A stretch of 58,973 nt of DNA from Puniceicoccaceae bacterium K14 (GCA_022538095.1 JAKYXN010000035.1:1-58973); one strand, 5' to 3'; shown: positions 17,501 through 26,100, counted from the stretch's first letter. Notes: a model not told the origin generated them from the letters alone. Program-made: numbers and translations.

Positions 17501-18568
17501 ATGATTACACTACGAGATATTGCTATTGAAAGTGGTTATTCGAAGACGGCTGTCTGGTTGTCTCTTAAGGACAACCCTCGCATTCCAGAGAAAACTCGGA
17601 TGAAAATTAAGGAAGTAGCAAAAAACATCGGTTATAAGCCAAATGCCGCGTATGAGCAGATGTTGCGTCAAGTCCGTTTAGCGAAGGAAATCAGCTATCG
17701 CGCGACAGTGGCTTTGGTGCACGCCTTTGATATTCCTGATCCTGAGAAACGCAATCCGTATCATCGAGAACTGGTGAAGGGAGTTCGCAGTCAGGCCAAA
17801 AACTTAGGCTACGAGGTTGAGACGTTTTGGGCAAAACAGCCGAATATGCGAGGTGAGCGATTGAGCCAGATTTTGAGAAGCCGAGGTATTCGTGGAATTA
17901 TTGTGGCGCCTATGCCTACGCACCGTACCTTGGATCTTGATTGGGATAAGTTTGCCGCGGTTACGATAGGTCATTCTTTGACAGAGCCGAGGTTGAACTT
18001 AGTAGAAGTAAATAACCAGCAAGCAATGGCTTTGAGCCTTAAAAAATTGCATGAAAAGGGTTATCGAAAAATTGGGGTAGTGATGCGACCGGATCATGAG
18101 GATATTATGCGTTACGGGCTTTCTGTTCCTTATTTATGGATGCAATCTCAACTTAAGAAAGAAGATCGATCGGAAATTTTTCTAATAGACCCTTCGGATC
18201 CCTCTAGTTTCTTCGATTGGTTTGGTTCAAACAATTTCGAAGCGTTGGTAACAACACACACACATGTTGTGGATTGGTTAAAAAAGAGTGGGTATTCTAT
18301 TCCCGAAGATGTTGGGATCGTGTTTCCGACACCGGTTTACGAATACATGGATTATGCTCATGTAAATCAGATGCCTTATAATGTCGGGACGGCAGTTGTG
18401 GACATGCTGAATGCTCAGTTGAATAGAGACGAGTATGGCTGTCCGAGTAATCCTAAAGTTGCCTATACGGATGTAGACTGGTGTGAGGGGAACTCCCTGA
18501 GAACGATTGCAGATGTGGACGAGCGTGCTCTGTTGCAGAGTGTTTTTTATGGTGGCGAGGAATCTTGA
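17501..18568 (+). CDS. LacI-family transcriptional regulator (second of two)
   Basis: 355 residues. The DNA-binding part is residues 2-55 (T-L-R-D-I-A-I-E-S-G, then S-K-T-A-V-W-L-S-L-K, ending I-G-Y-K-P-N-A), followed by a type 1 periplasmic-binding-like effector domain with R-G-I-R-G-I-I-V-A-P and Y-R-K-I-G-V-V-M-R-P strands. It is divergent from GH1 and upstream of the arabinose operon, with about 620 bp in between. It could regulate either. The recognition helix (S-K-T-A-V-W-L-S) differs from that of the first LacI protein (H-A-S-T-I-C-L-A), so the two may read different operators. Confidence 0.88.
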   Translation: MITLRDIAIESGYSKTAVWLSLKDNPRIPEKTRMKIKEVAKNIGYKPNAAYEQMLRQVRLAKEISYRATVALVHAFDIPDPEKRNPYHRELVKGVRSQAKNLGYEVETFWAKQPNMRGERLSQILRSRGIRGIIVAPMPTHRTLDLDWDKFAAVTIGHSLTEPRLNLVEVNNQQAMALSLKKLHEKGYRKIGVVMRPDHEDIMRYGLSVPYLWMQSQLKKEDRSEIFLIDPSDPSSFFDWFGSNNFEALVTTHTHVVDWLKKSGYSIPEDVGIVFPTPVYEYMDYAHVNQMPYNVGTAVVDMLNAQLNRDEYGCPSNPKVAYTDVDWCEGNSLRTIADVDERALLQSVFYGGEES

Positions 18569-18884
18569 TATTTCCTCGTGCTGAGTTGCTAAATGTTGAT
18601 TTTGTGGGCCCGTTGATAAGCGGGTGAGAGCTCACTCGATTCGGATTTGGGCCTGCTTCTCAGATATTGCGACCCGCTGCGAGTGATACTCGTTTTATCG
18701 GATCCTTATTGGGCGTTTCGATTGTATGTTTGAATATTTCAGTTCTCTCGAGCAGGTCAGTCGATTTGATGAACTAGTACATCACCGAATCTTTTGATGA
18801 AAATGGATTTGAGTAGGAAGGTCTAGGGATCAGGCCAATGCCCCTCTTTAGAGCTGGTCTTTACGATAACTGTAATGGCGATTG

Positions 18885-18898
18885 TTGGTTTAACTAAA
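18885..18898 (+). promoter_or_regulatory. Imperfect copy of the TTGGTTTAACCAA palindrome
   Basis: TTGGTTTAACTAAA, one base off the perfect palindrome found 225 bp downstream. Two copies upstream of one operon suggest a paired operator, possibly with looping. Confidence 0.4.
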
Positions 18899-18948
18899 AC
18901 GTCCGGGCCGGCAGTTGTTTGGCTATTAGACTCACAGAAGTTACAATT

Positions 18949-19068
18949 ATGATCTCAACCATAGCTAATCATCGATTAGGGAAATTTAGCCCGAGCGAAT
19001 TCAATCAAGGTCTCGCTTTGAGTCTGCAGAATAGAGGCATCTTACTCACGGAGTTTTATTTAGTGTAA
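18949..19068 (+). CDS. Possible 39-residue leader peptide or small ORF
   Basis: An ATG-started frame of 39 codons ending in TAA, upstream of the palindrome and hairpin that precede araB. The peptide begins M-I-S-T-I-A-N-H-R and ends L-L-T-E-F-Y-L-V. I do not recognise it, it contains no arabinose-related codon run, and there is no strong ribosome binding site. It may be a leader peptide, a decayed gene end or chance. Confidence 0.25.
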   Translation: MISTIANHRLGKFSPSEFNQGLALSLQNRGILLTEFYLV

Positions 19069-19109
19069 ATGATCCCGTATGGACAATTTTTTTAGTAGTG
19101 GAATGTAGG

Positions 19110-19124
19110 TTTGGTTTAACCAAA
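19110..19124 (+). promoter_or_regulatory. Perfect 15-bp palindrome, candidate arabinose operator
   Basis: TTTGGTT-T-AACCAAA, a perfect 7+1+7 inverted repeat, 65 bp upstream of araB, with a near-copy at 18885. It probably binds a repressor or activator of the arabinose operon. It differs from the CG-centred sites of the GH genes, so a different regulator is likely. Confidence 0.5.
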
Positions 19125-19152
19125 GCCTGTTCTCAATTGGAGAGCAGGCTTT
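19122..19152 (+). terminator. Strong hairpin in the araB leader (terminator or attenuator)
   Basis: A 13-bp stem (AAAGCCTGTTCTC paired with GAGAGCAGGCTTT, one G-U pair) with a 5-nt loop, ending in four T residues. It lies 37 nt before the araB start and partly overlaps the palindrome. The U-tract is short, so termination may be partial. It would end any transcript that begins upstream, such as one carrying the small frame at 18949. Confidence 0.55.
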
Positions 19153-19189
19153 TGAAAAAAAACTTTATTTTGGATACTTGTAAGAGATT

Positions 19190-20884
19190 ATGGCATATAC
19201 GATTGGCGTAGATTATGGTAGCAATTCGGTGAGGAGCATCGTGGTGCGATGCTGCGATGGAGTAGAGTTGGGAGTGTCGGTGTATGCCTATCCTTCGGGA
19301 GAAGCAGGTATTTTGCTCGACAAGAATGACCATAACTTGGCGAGGCAGCACCCAGGAGACTACCTCGAAGGAATCAGGCGAACAGTGCGAGAGGCTGTTC
19401 TTCTCGCAACGAAAGCTGATCAGTCATTCTCAGCGGATAGAGTTGTCGGAATTGGTGTAGATTCGACAGGTTCCAGTCCGATTCCAGTGGATGCGAATAA
19501 TATGGCTTTGGCATTGAAGCCAGAATGGAGAGGTAATTGGGATGCAGAGTGTTGGTTGTGGAAGGATCATACTAGCTTCAAGGAAGCTGCGCGAATTACT
19601 GCGCTCTGTGCCGAGCATCGTCCAGAATACATCGCTAAGTGTGGAAACCAATATTCGTCCGAGTGGTTTTGGGCGAAGATATGGCATTGCTTAAACGTGG
19701 CTCCAGAAGTATTTGATAATGCTTACAGCTGGGTAGAGTTTTGTGATTGGATTCCCTCTGTGTTATCAGGGGTACGCGACCCTCACGCAGTCAAACGAGG
19801 GATCTGCGCAGCGGGTCACAAAGCTTTGTATTCAAATGATTGGGGAGGATTGCCGGACGAAGAATTCCTTGCTATGCTCGACCCCAAGTTGGCTGCGTTG
19901 CGGGGTCGTTTGTATGATCAAGCTTACGACGCTAGCGAACCAGCTGGATTTCTATCTGGAGAATGGAGCGATGCTCTTGGTTTGCCCATGGGTATTCCAA
20001 TCGCGATAGGAGCGTTTGATGTTCATTATGGATCTATAGGTTCGGGGATAGAAGAAGGTGTATTCGTAAAGGTGATAGGAACTTCCACTTGCGATTGTGG
20101 TGTGGTTAAATCAGATACGAATTTAGCTGATATCCCGGGTGTATGTGGCGTTGTGGACGGTTCAATCTTACCCGGATATTTTGGAATCGAAGCGGGGCAA
20201 TCAGCTGTAGGCGACATTTTTGCCTGGTTCGTTAAATCTGTTTGTCGAGGAGACGATGCACTGCATGCAGAGTTGACTGAAGAGGCGAATCGAATGAAGC
20301 CGGGTGAGAGCGGCTTGTTGGCATTGGATTGGAACAATGGAAACCGTACTGTTTTGGTAGATCCCTTGCTTACGGGGGCATTGATTGGGCAGACTCTCCA
20401 TACTTCTCAAGCAGAGATCTATAGAGCTTTGATTGAAGCAACAGCTTTTGGAGCTCGGATGATAATGGAACGAATCGAGTCGCATGGCGTGCCTATTGAA
20501 CGGCTTGTTTGCACAGGGGGCATCGCTGAAAAGAACCCAATGCTTATGCAAATTTATGCGGATGTGTGTGGACGAGAAATAAGAATTTCTCAGAGTGAGC
20601 AAACGTGCGCCTTAGGTTCTGCGATCGTTGCAGCTGTTCTTGCGAGTAGTGAGAAAGGTGGGTTCGACGATTTTGAAGGAGCTCAGGCAGCGATGTCGCA
20701 CTTGAAGGAAAAGGCGTACGCGCCAATTCCCGAAAACCAGGAGATTTATGAGTCGCTCTTTTCTTTGTATAGAAAAATTCATGACTCGTTTGGCGGAGTA
20801 GAGGTCAGTGACTTGGGGAGAGTTATGAAAGATCTCCTGTCGCTAAAAGAAAAAGTGCGAATGAACTCACTTGAGTTGGTCTAG
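19190..20884 (+). CDS. araB: Ribulokinase
   Basis: 564 residues, FGGY-family carbohydrate kinase. The N-terminal G-V-D-Y-G-S-N-S-V-R phosphate loop, the G-I-G-V-D-S-T-G-S-S-P motif (residues about 87-97) and the FGGY signature region with V-C-T-G-G-I-A-E-K-N-P are all present. Length and motif set match AraB rather than xylulokinase. It phosphorylates L-ribulose to L-ribulose 5-phosphate in the cytoplasm. It is the first gene of araB-araA-araD (gaps 14 and 39 nt), preceded by a palindrome and a hairpin that probably control expression. Confidence 0.93.
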   Translation: MAYTIGVDYGSNSVRSIVVRCCDGVELGVSVYAYPSGEAGILLDKNDHNLARQHPGDYLEGIRRTVREAVLLATKADQSFSADRVVGIGVDSTGSSPIPVDANNMALALKPEWRGNWDAECWLWKDHTSFKEAARITALCAEHRPEYIAKCGNQYSSEWFWAKIWHCLNVAPEVFDNAYSWVEFCDWIPSVLSGVRDPHAVKRGICAAGHKALYSNDWGGLPDEEFLAMLDPKLAALRGRLYDQAYDASEPAGFLSGEWSDALGLPMGIPIAIGAFDVHYGSIGSGIEEGVFVKVIGTSTCDCGVVKSDTNLADIPGVCGVVDGSILPGYFGIEAGQSAVGDIFAWFVKSVCRGDDALHAELTEEANRMKPGESGLLALDWNNGNRTVLVDPLLTGALIGQTLHTSQAEIYRALIEATAFGARMIMERIESHGVPIERLVCTGGIAEKNPMLMQIYADVCGREIRISQSEQTCALGSAIVAAVLASSEKGGFDDFEGAQAAMSHLKEKAYAPIPENQEIYESLFSLYRKIHDSFGGVEVSDLGRVMKDLLSLKEKVRMNSLELV

Positions 20885-20898
20885 GTGGTATTTAAGAT

Positions 20899-22428
20899 AT
20901 GGATAATTCAGTAAAAAATAGGTCGAGCCTTGAGCTTTGGTTTGTTACGGGAAGTCAGTGCTTGTATGGTGAAGAAACCTTAAAGCAGGTGGCAGACAAT
21001 TCGAAGGAAATCGCAGAAGGATTGAATGCTTCGGATTATATTCCGGTTAAAATTGTTTTCAAATGCATTGGAGAGTCACCGGAGTCCATTCGCGAAGTGT
21101 GCTCTTTGGCTAACAATACGGAGGCTTGCATCGGACTCGTTATTTGGTGTCACACATTCTCACCGGCAAAGATGTGGATTGGTGGACTAAGCATACTGAG
21201 CAAGCCGTTTGCCCATTTGCATACTCAGTTTAATCGCGATTTGCCTTGGGGCGAAATCGATATGGATTACATGAATCTGCATCAATCGGCTCACGGAGAC
21301 CGGGAGTTTGGATTTATGTGTTCGCGAATGCGCTTAGAGCGAAAGGTCATTGTCGGTCATTGGCAAGATGAGGAAGTGCAGCAACGCCTTGGAAATTGGG
21401 CTAGAGCAGCCAAGGGGTGGCATGCTTTGCAGGGAGCGAACGTTTGTCGTATCGGCGATAACATGCGCGAAGTGGCTGTTACGGAGGGTGACAAAGTAGC
21501 TGCGGAATCGCGTTTTGGATATTCAGTAAATGGATATGGAGTAGGGGAACTGGCCTCTTTTGTGAATGATGTACGGGATGAGGAAGTAGATGAGCTATGC
21601 GCCATCTATCAAAGTGAGTATACCCTGGAACCTAGTTTATTAAAAGGAGGTTCTCGTCACGAGTCGGTGCGAGATGCGGCTCGAATCGAACTTGGATTGA
21701 GGAACTTTTTGAAAGATAAGGGAGCTATTGCTTTCACCACGACTTTCGAGGATTTAGTAGGTTTAAAGCAACTACCTGGGATCGCCGTACAACGTCTTAT
21801 GGGCGATGGATATGGGTTTGGCGCGGAAGGCGATTGGAAAACCGCAGCGTTGGTTTACATGATGAAAGTCATGACTGAGGACCTACACGGTGGCACTTCG
21901 TTTATGGAGGACTATACGTATCACCTTCATCCAAGCGGGAATAAGGTTCTAGGCTCTCATATGTTGGAAGTTTGCCCGAGTATCGCGGAGACTAAACCAA
22001 GCCTTGAGGTGCATCCATTGGGTATCGGTGGAAAGGAGGACCCAGCTCGTTTGGTCTTTGATGTTTCAGCCGGGGATGCTGTTAACGCAACGATTGTTGA
22101 TTTGGGGAATCGCTTTCGGATGATTGTGAATGAGGTAGAAATTGTCCTTCCAGAAAACCCAATGCCCAAGCTTCCAGTGGCGAGAGCTGTGTGGAAGGCG
22201 AAGCCTGATTTCAAAACGTCGGCGGCTTCGTGGATTTATTCAGGCGGTTCTCATCACCCCGTATTAAGCAAAGCAGCTACAAGCGAGATGCTCCAAGATT
22301 TTGCTGATATCGCAGGTATCGAAATGGTATTGATTGATGGTGAGGCTTCGGTTGCTGGGGTGCGAAAGGATCTTCGAGTGAACGAGGTTTATTATCACAT
22401 GAATAGGGGAAGTTCTTTTGCAGGGTAG
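20899..22428 (+). CDS. araA: L-arabinose isomerase
   Basis: 509 residues. It opens [14 protein letters not shown], the typical AraA start. Active-site elements are visible: Glu in F-G-A-E-G-D-W-K, Glu in F-M-E-D-Y-T-Y, and metal-binding His in G-S-H-M-L-E-V-C-P and S-G-G-S-H-H-P. It converts L-arabinose to L-ribulose, the first step of the pathway, and uses a divalent metal (Mn2+). It is placed between araB and araD in one operon. No arabinose transporter is adjacent, so uptake presumably uses the nearby symporters or genes elsewhere. Confidence 0.95.
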   Translation: MDNSVKNRSSLELWFVTGSQCLYGEETLKQVADNSKEIAEGLNASDYIPVKIVFKCIGESPESIREVCSLANNTEACIGLVIWCHTFSPAKMWIGGLSILSKPFAHLHTQFNRDLPWGEIDMDYMNLHQSAHGDREFGFMCSRMRLERKVIVGHWQDEEVQQRLGNWARAAKGWHALQGANVCRIGDNMREVAVTEGDKVAAESRFGYSVNGYGVGELASFVNDVRDEEVDELCAIYQSEYTLEPSLLKGGSRHESVRDAARIELGLRNFLKDKGAIAFTTTFEDLVGLKQLPGIAVQRLMGDGYGFGAEGDWKTAALVYMMKVMTEDLHGGTSFMEDYTYHLHPSGNKVLGSHMLEVCPSIAETKPSLEVHPLGIGGKEDPARLVFDVSAGDAVNATIVDLGNRFRMIVNEVEIVLPENPMPKLPVARAVWKAKPDFKTSAASWIYSGGSHHPVLSKAATSEMLQDFADIAGIEMVLIDGEASVAGVRKDLRVNEVYYHMNRGSSFAG

Positions 22429-22467
22429 GAAGGTTCGAGTTTCTGTAGAGGAAAGAATATTACAATT

Positions 22468-23199
22468 ATGAGCAATTACCAATCGTTGAAGGAAGAATGT
22501 TACGAAGCGAACCGGAAGCTATGGCAGTTGGGAATTGTCGACTTAACCTTCGGTAATGTTTCTATAGCGGATCGCTCAAAAAATGTGTTGGCAATTAAGC
22601 CGAGTGGTGTCGAGTACGATGCCTTAAATCCTCAAGACATCGTTGTGCTGCAACTCGATGCAGAGCCAAATAGTAAATGTAAGTTAGATTTGGATGTGGT
22701 GAAAATCGAAGGCGCTCTACGTCCTTCATCGGATACACCCACTCATATGCGCCTTTACCAGGCGTTTGGAAGTATCGGGGCGGTTGTTCATACCCATTCG
22801 CGAAATGCGACTGCGTATGCTCAGGCGGGAATTGCCATTCCGTGTTTGGGAACAACGCATGCGGATTATTTTCAAGGAGAAGTCCCGGTCACACGCCCGA
22901 TTTCAGAGATAGAAATTGAACGTCATTATGAATGGGAAACTGCCAATGTCATCGTGGAACGGTTTAGTCAGCTTGATCCGAATCGAGTAAACGCAGTGCT
23001 TTTCCACGGCCATGCTCCCTTTATCTGGGGAGACAGTGGTGCGAAGGCAGTAGAAAATGCGTTTGCCTTGGAAGTCATTGCGGAAATGGCGATGAAGGCC
23101 AAGCAATTGAATCCAGCGGGAGATTCACTTTCACAAGCGCAATTGAATAAGCACTACTTCCGAAAACACGGTGCAACAGCCTATTATGGGCAGCCATGA
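22468..23199 (+). CDS. araD: L-ribulose-5-phosphate 4-epimerase
   Basis: 243 residues of the class II aldolase fold. Visible elements: T-F-G-N-V-S near residue 27, K-P-S-G-V-x-Y, the S-S-D-T-P-T-H segment, zinc-binding V-V-H-T-H-S, and F-H-G-H-A-P-F with the third zinc His. It makes D-xylulose 5-phosphate, feeding arabinose carbon into the pentose phosphate pathway. Last gene of the operon, 39 nt after araA. No clear U-tract terminator follows at once; a hairpin repeat element lies about 90 nt downstream. Confidence 0.93.
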   Translation: MSNYQSLKEECYEANRKLWQLGIVDLTFGNVSIADRSKNVLAIKPSGVEYDALNPQDIVVLQLDAEPNSKCKLDLDVVKIEGALRPSSDTPTHMRLYQAFGSIGAVVHTHSRNATAYAQAGIAIPCLGTTHADYFQGEVPVTRPISEIEIERHYEWETANVIVERFSQLDPNRVNAVLFHGHAPFIWGDSGAKAVENAFALEVIAEMAMKAKQLNPAGDSLSQAQLNKHYFRKHGATAYYGQP

Positions 23200-23285
23200 T
23201 AAGCATCTGTGAGGTTTTTAGGAACCGCTAATGGACGCGAATAATTTAGGGGCTAATCAATGTGGTAGGAGGGCGATTTTTGTAA

Positions 23286-23362
23286 GGCCTCAGTTTTTCG
23301 TATCCCTCAAATGTCGCTACGCTCGGAAGGCTGAGTGCCTCGAACTACAACGGCACTCAGCG
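23286..23362 (-). repeat. Hairpin-bearing repeat element, copy A (inverted relative to copy B)
   Basis: About 77 bp. A 50-bp core running from CTCAGC to ACTGAGGCC (read on the minus strand) matches copy B at 24599 in 43 of 50 positions by eye. At its end is a perfect 10-bp hairpin (GCTGAGTGCC/GGCACTCAGC, 12-nt loop). It lies just after the stop of the PEP-CTERM gene and may also end its transcript. Confidence 0.65.
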
Positions 23363-23375
23363 TGATGACTATAAG

Positions 23376-24233
23376 TCAGGCATGGTTGGTCTTGTTATTC
23401 TTCCTGAAGCGCCCTGCCAAAATGAGCAGCACGGCCGCTCCAGTCATAGCAATGGTCGAAGGCTCGGGAACCGCCAACAAGTTTAAGGATCCGTTCCAAG
23501 TGGAACTTGGAACGAAGTTGAAGGTTTCTTGAACACCGCCAAAGGTCAAAGTGAAGGGGGTGGAAACATTCAAGGTAAAATCGCTCAAGTACAAAGTGTC
23601 GCCTGCATTATAGCCATTGCCGAAGTTATCAGCTATGAAATTGATGGTGGAATCTCCAAGAGCGTTAATCGTACCCATTTCTCCGCCAGAGAAATTGAAA
23701 GTCGAACTGCCTCTTGTGCTGAGAGATGCGATCGATCCGCCGGTCTGGTTGAAAGTCGAATTGCCGAACGTGTAGGCCTCATTGTTGATCTGACCGCCGC
23801 TCTGGTTGAAAGTCGATGTGGCGTGTGTGTTGACCTCGTTGATCTGACCGTCGCTCTGGTTGAAAGTCGATGTGTCGCGTGTGTTGATCTGGTTGATCTG
23901 ACCGCCGATCTGGTTGAAAGTCGAATTGTCGAACGTGTTGGCCTCATTGTTGATCTGACCGCCGCTCTGATTGAAAGTCGAATTGCCGTTCGTACCGGCT
24001 AGGTTGATCGTACCGCCGATCTGGTTGAAAGTCGAATCGTCGAAGATATCGGCACTGCTGATCGCCCCGCTGCTCTGGTTGATCGTCGAATCGTCGTTTG
24101 CGCTTACGATGCTGTAATTCGTGGTGACGTTAGCGGTTTCTGTGCCGGTAGTGTAGAGTAGTTGGGCAGAGAGCGATGACGTGAAGGTGAGGACCGCCGC
24201 GGCAGCCAATGCAGAGATCAGTCTTTTTTTCAT
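23376..24233 (-). CDS. PEP-CTERM surface protein with tandem repeats
   Basis: 285 residues. Signal peptide at residues 1-23, then about eight copies of an 18- or 19-residue unit with core S-T-F-N-Q-x-G-G-x-I. A C-terminal PEP-CTERM sorting signal follows: V-P-E-P-S-T near residue 255, a hydrophobic helix, and a basic tail with G-R-F-R-K-N. PEP-CTERM proteins are exported, cut by exosortase and associated with exopolysaccharide or the cell surface. The units are Asn/Ser/Thr/Gly-rich and probably form a regular beta-strand stack. No exosortase gene is in the window. The gene lies between inverted copies of a hairpin repeat. Confidence 0.85.
   Translation of the reverse strand: MKKRLISALAAAAVLTFTSSLSAQLLYTTGTETANVTTNYSIVSANDDSTINQSSGAISSADIFDDSTFNQIGGTINLAGTNGNSTFNQSGGQINNEANTFDNSTFNQIGGQINQINTRDTSTFNQSDGQINEVNTHATSTFNQSGGQINNEAYTFGNSTFNQTGGSIASLSTRGSSTFNFSGGEMGTINALGDSTINFIADNFGNGYNAGDTLYLSDFTLNVSTPFTLTFGGVQETFNFVPSSTWNGSLNLLAVPEPSTIAMTGAAVLLILAGRFRKNNKTNHA
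23740..24095 (-). repeat. Tandem coding repeats, 54/57-bp period
   Basis: Inside the PEP-CTERM gene, the motif ctggttgaaagtcga (plus-strand reading) or a close variant recurs at about 23745, 23802, 23856, 23910, 23967, 24021 and 24075, with spacings of 57, 54, 54, 57, 54 and 54 bp. All are multiples of three, so copy-number change would keep the frame. Confidence 0.85.
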
Positions 24234-24315
24234 TTTAGAAGTGGTTTCTAGCCGAGTCGGCTTGAGAACAAGTCGTCAAACCATCGAAAATATTTATTCG
24301 CTCTATTTCACGCTG

Positions 24316-24531
24316 TCAACACCGTTCCTCCTTCGCTTGAGGACTGGGATGCTGAATGTGCTGTGTACGTACGGGAAGGCAACGTTCGCAGATTTCCTTG
24401 ATGTGGCGGTGGTCTGTTCCGCAGGAGCCTCCTATACTCGTGAGGTTTGGGAGCTTTTTGTGGAGTTCTCTGATTTGTTAGGCGAGTCCGGAGTCTAATT
24501 CTGTGCATTCGTCGAGCTGCGCGTGACTGCA
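24316..24531 (-). pseudogene. Remnant of a homocysteine S-methyltransferase C-terminus
   Basis: Reading the minus strand from 24531 gives C-S-H-A-Q-L-D-E-C-T-E-L-D-S-G-L-A, a stop, then I-R-E-L-H-K-K-L-P-N-L and I-G-G-S-C-G-T-D-H-R-H-I-K-E-I. This is the order at the end of homocysteine/betaine-homocysteine methyltransferases: the N-C-S-H-x-x-L-D-E motif, then L-P-N followed by G-G-C-C-G-T-D-x-R-H-I. At least two in-frame stops interrupt it (a TAA directly before C-S-H and another before Q-I-R-E-L). The zinc-binding C-C pair reads S-C. No intact upstream part is visible. It is a decayed fragment next to a hairpin repeat. Confidence 0.7.
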
Positions 24532-24598
24532 TTATGCTAGCGAAGATAGTGTGACATTTATTTCCTGATACAGAAAATCGGTTTTGTATCGGTCAAAT

Positions 24599-24674
24599 GT
24601 TGCTAGGCTCGAACTGCAACGGCTCTCAGCGTTCCGAGCATAGCGACACTTGAGGTAATCGAAACACTGAGGCC
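24599..24674 (+). repeat. Hairpin-bearing repeat element, copy B
   Basis: Inverted partner of copy A. The 50-bp core CTCAGC...ACTGAGGCC is shared. The short hairpin segment at its end is in the opposite orientation to that of copy A (loop CTCGAACTGCAAC here against its reverse complement there). It lies 20 nt beyond the stop of the alginate-lyase-like gene and may act as a terminator. Confidence 0.65.
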
Positions 24675-24693
24675 CTGCGACTTTTGCTTTCCT

Positions 24694-25899
24694 TCAGTTC
24701 GGAATGTTGATAAACTCTTCGAGCTTGGGTGTTTTCCAGCCGATGCTTTTTAAGGTTTTCTTCATCTCTTTGTCTCCGTAAATTGCATATGCGATGTGGA
24801 GGGTTTCGGCAAAGCGTTCTGGCTCCCAAGCGGTGATTTGTTGATAAGGCCAGTTATTTTCTTTGGTTGTGTAGGGGAGAAGGAAATCGATAGCGTCTTT
24901 CATGGATCCGCTGTCTTCGCCTTTGATTAGTGTAATATCTTTATCGATATGCGAGACCATGCGAGCGATTCGGAAGAAGTACTTTATGTTCTCCACACAG
25001 TAGTTCCAGCCCTTGGTACGTTCAAGTTCTTCTGGTTGGGCTCCGTCGGTTTTTATCTGGCTGTAGATACGCTCGATTGTGTAATAATCTAGAATTGTCT
25101 TAACGAGATTGATACGGTCTGTGTAGAGAGCGAGGCTGATTACCTGCATATCGTACGATGTGCCGTGATTGTTGGCAGAGCTTCTCTCGGTTTCGCCGAA
25201 GGGATGAGCGAGAAGCCAGTCGAGGAAATCCTGCATCCATGTTTGTAACGCTTGATCGTCCGTGTCGGTCCAAGAAGAAGAGCCCTCAAGGAGGCCGATA
25301 GAATCAATTAGCAGACAGAAGCGGCGAGTCCCGATGATGCCGCCTGCTTTTCCGAGGTTGCGTCCACGAATCATTTGACCGTGGTTTATGTTAGGATTCA
25401 TTTTGGTCTCTTCTTCCAGAAACCAAGTTTTGATAAGGCGGCTTGCGAAGGCGGCGTATTGTTCGTCGCCGCTGAAGTAATATGCTCTGGAGAGGTATCC
25501 GACTTCCTCAATCATTGCTTCGATGGGCTTGCGGTCAGATACTTCATCGCGCTCTGGATTGGTTTTGCCATCGTGGCGGATGTAGGGGAGTCCGTCTGCT
25601 TTGGACGGATCTGGCCACCAGTAAGGGCTGAGGCTGAAATAGTCGTGAATGTCTCCGCTTGGGGGAAGGTGGTCTGTATCTGTAACGCTGTATACTTGGC
25701 CCTTCTCGATAATGTTGTCGGCGGTGTCGTAGAGCTCCTTCAAGTCATCTGCATAGAGGTAGTTGGGGTTGGATGCATTTTCTTGCACTTTGGCCAGGTT
25801 ATCTGGATTTAGCATGAAAACTCGAGGAGAGTCGGAATTAGCATTGGCCCAGGCTACGCTTCCGATAAGAGCGAATGTGAGGAAATTAAGTACACGCAT
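24694..25899 (-). CDS. Secreted alginate-lyase-superfamily enzyme (PL5/PL38-like)
   Basis: 401 residues with a signal peptide (about 20 residues ending W-A-N-A). The mature part matches the alpha/alpha-toroid alginate lyase domain: P-Y-W-W-P-D-P near residue 95, N-x-N-H-G-Q-M-I-R-G-R-N near residue 170, and N-N-H-G-T-S-Y-D near residue 244, which supplies the likely catalytic His/Tyr pair. Family members cleave uronate polymers (alginate, glucuronan) by beta-elimination. The N-N-H-G-x-x-Y form is nearer to the PL38-type branch than to classical PL5, so substrate prediction is uncertain. It probably acts in the periplasm. It is divergent from an MFS transporter that may carry its product. Confidence 0.8.
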   Translation of the reverse strand: MRVLNFLTFALIGSVAWANANSDSPRVFMLNPDNLAKVQENASNPNYLYADDLKELYDTADNIIEKGQVYSVTDTDHLPPSGDIHDYFSLSPYWWPDPSKADGLPYIRHDGKTNPERDEVSDRKPIEAMIEEVGYLSRAYYFSGDEQYAAFASRLIKTWFLEEETKMNPNINHGQMIRGRNLGKAGGIIGTRRFCLLIDSIGLLEGSSSWTDTDDQALQTWMQDFLDWLLAHPFGETERSSANNHGTSYDMQVISLALYTDRINLVKTILDYYTIERIYSQIKTDGAQPEELERTKGWNYCVENIKYFFRIARMVSHIDKDITLIKGEDSGSMKDAIDFLLPYTTKENNWPYQQITAWEPERFAETLHIAYAIYGDKEMKKTLKSIGWKTPKLEEFINIPN

Positions 25900-26027
25900 A
25901 TTGAGAAATTAGGGAATTTTGAGTAATAATTATTAAGTCGAGTGAGTTGTCGGTGAACTTAGGAAAGGCTATGATTTAGCACAAGTTGGTAATTCGATAT
26001 GACTGAATTCCTTATTGTTAGCTAGAA

Positions 26028-26067
26028 GTTCGACACTCACTTTCTTAATTTGTTCTGATTGTCGAAC
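26028..26067. promoter_or_regulatory. Inverted repeat between the lyase and MFS genes
   Basis: Perfect 8-bp arms GTTCGACA and TGTCGAAC separated by 24 bp, in the divergent promoter region 34 bp before the MFS start. It could be a regulator site or two half-sites. The regulator is unknown. Confidence 0.35.
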
Positions 26068-26100
26068 AGGCCTGGGACATTGCGTTGAAACTATTGATTA

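Larger units (their letters stand above)
18569..19189 (+). other. Long leader/intergenic region before the arabinose operon
   Basis: About 620 bp with no large gene. The first 300 bases show nothing I can recognise. The rest holds two copies of a TTGGTTTAAC-type palindrome, a 39-codon open frame and a strong hairpin 37 nt before araB, each listed separately. Confidence 0.6.

Noticed and set aside
23200-23285. A stretch aggaaccgctaatggacgcg that resembles dispersed repeats seen in some environmental genomes
   Set aside because: Too short, and only one copy was noticed in this window, so it cannot be called a repeat here.
23740-24095. Regular direct repeats that could look like a CRISPR array
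   Set aside because: The period is 54/57 bp in a coding frame, the repeat and spacer parts both encode a repetitive protein, and no cas genes are present.
24181-24498. A 105-codon open frame on the plus strand over the PEP-CTERM start region
   Set aside because: It overlaps the signal peptide of the PEP-CTERM gene and the methyltransferase remnant on the other strand; no domain is visible.
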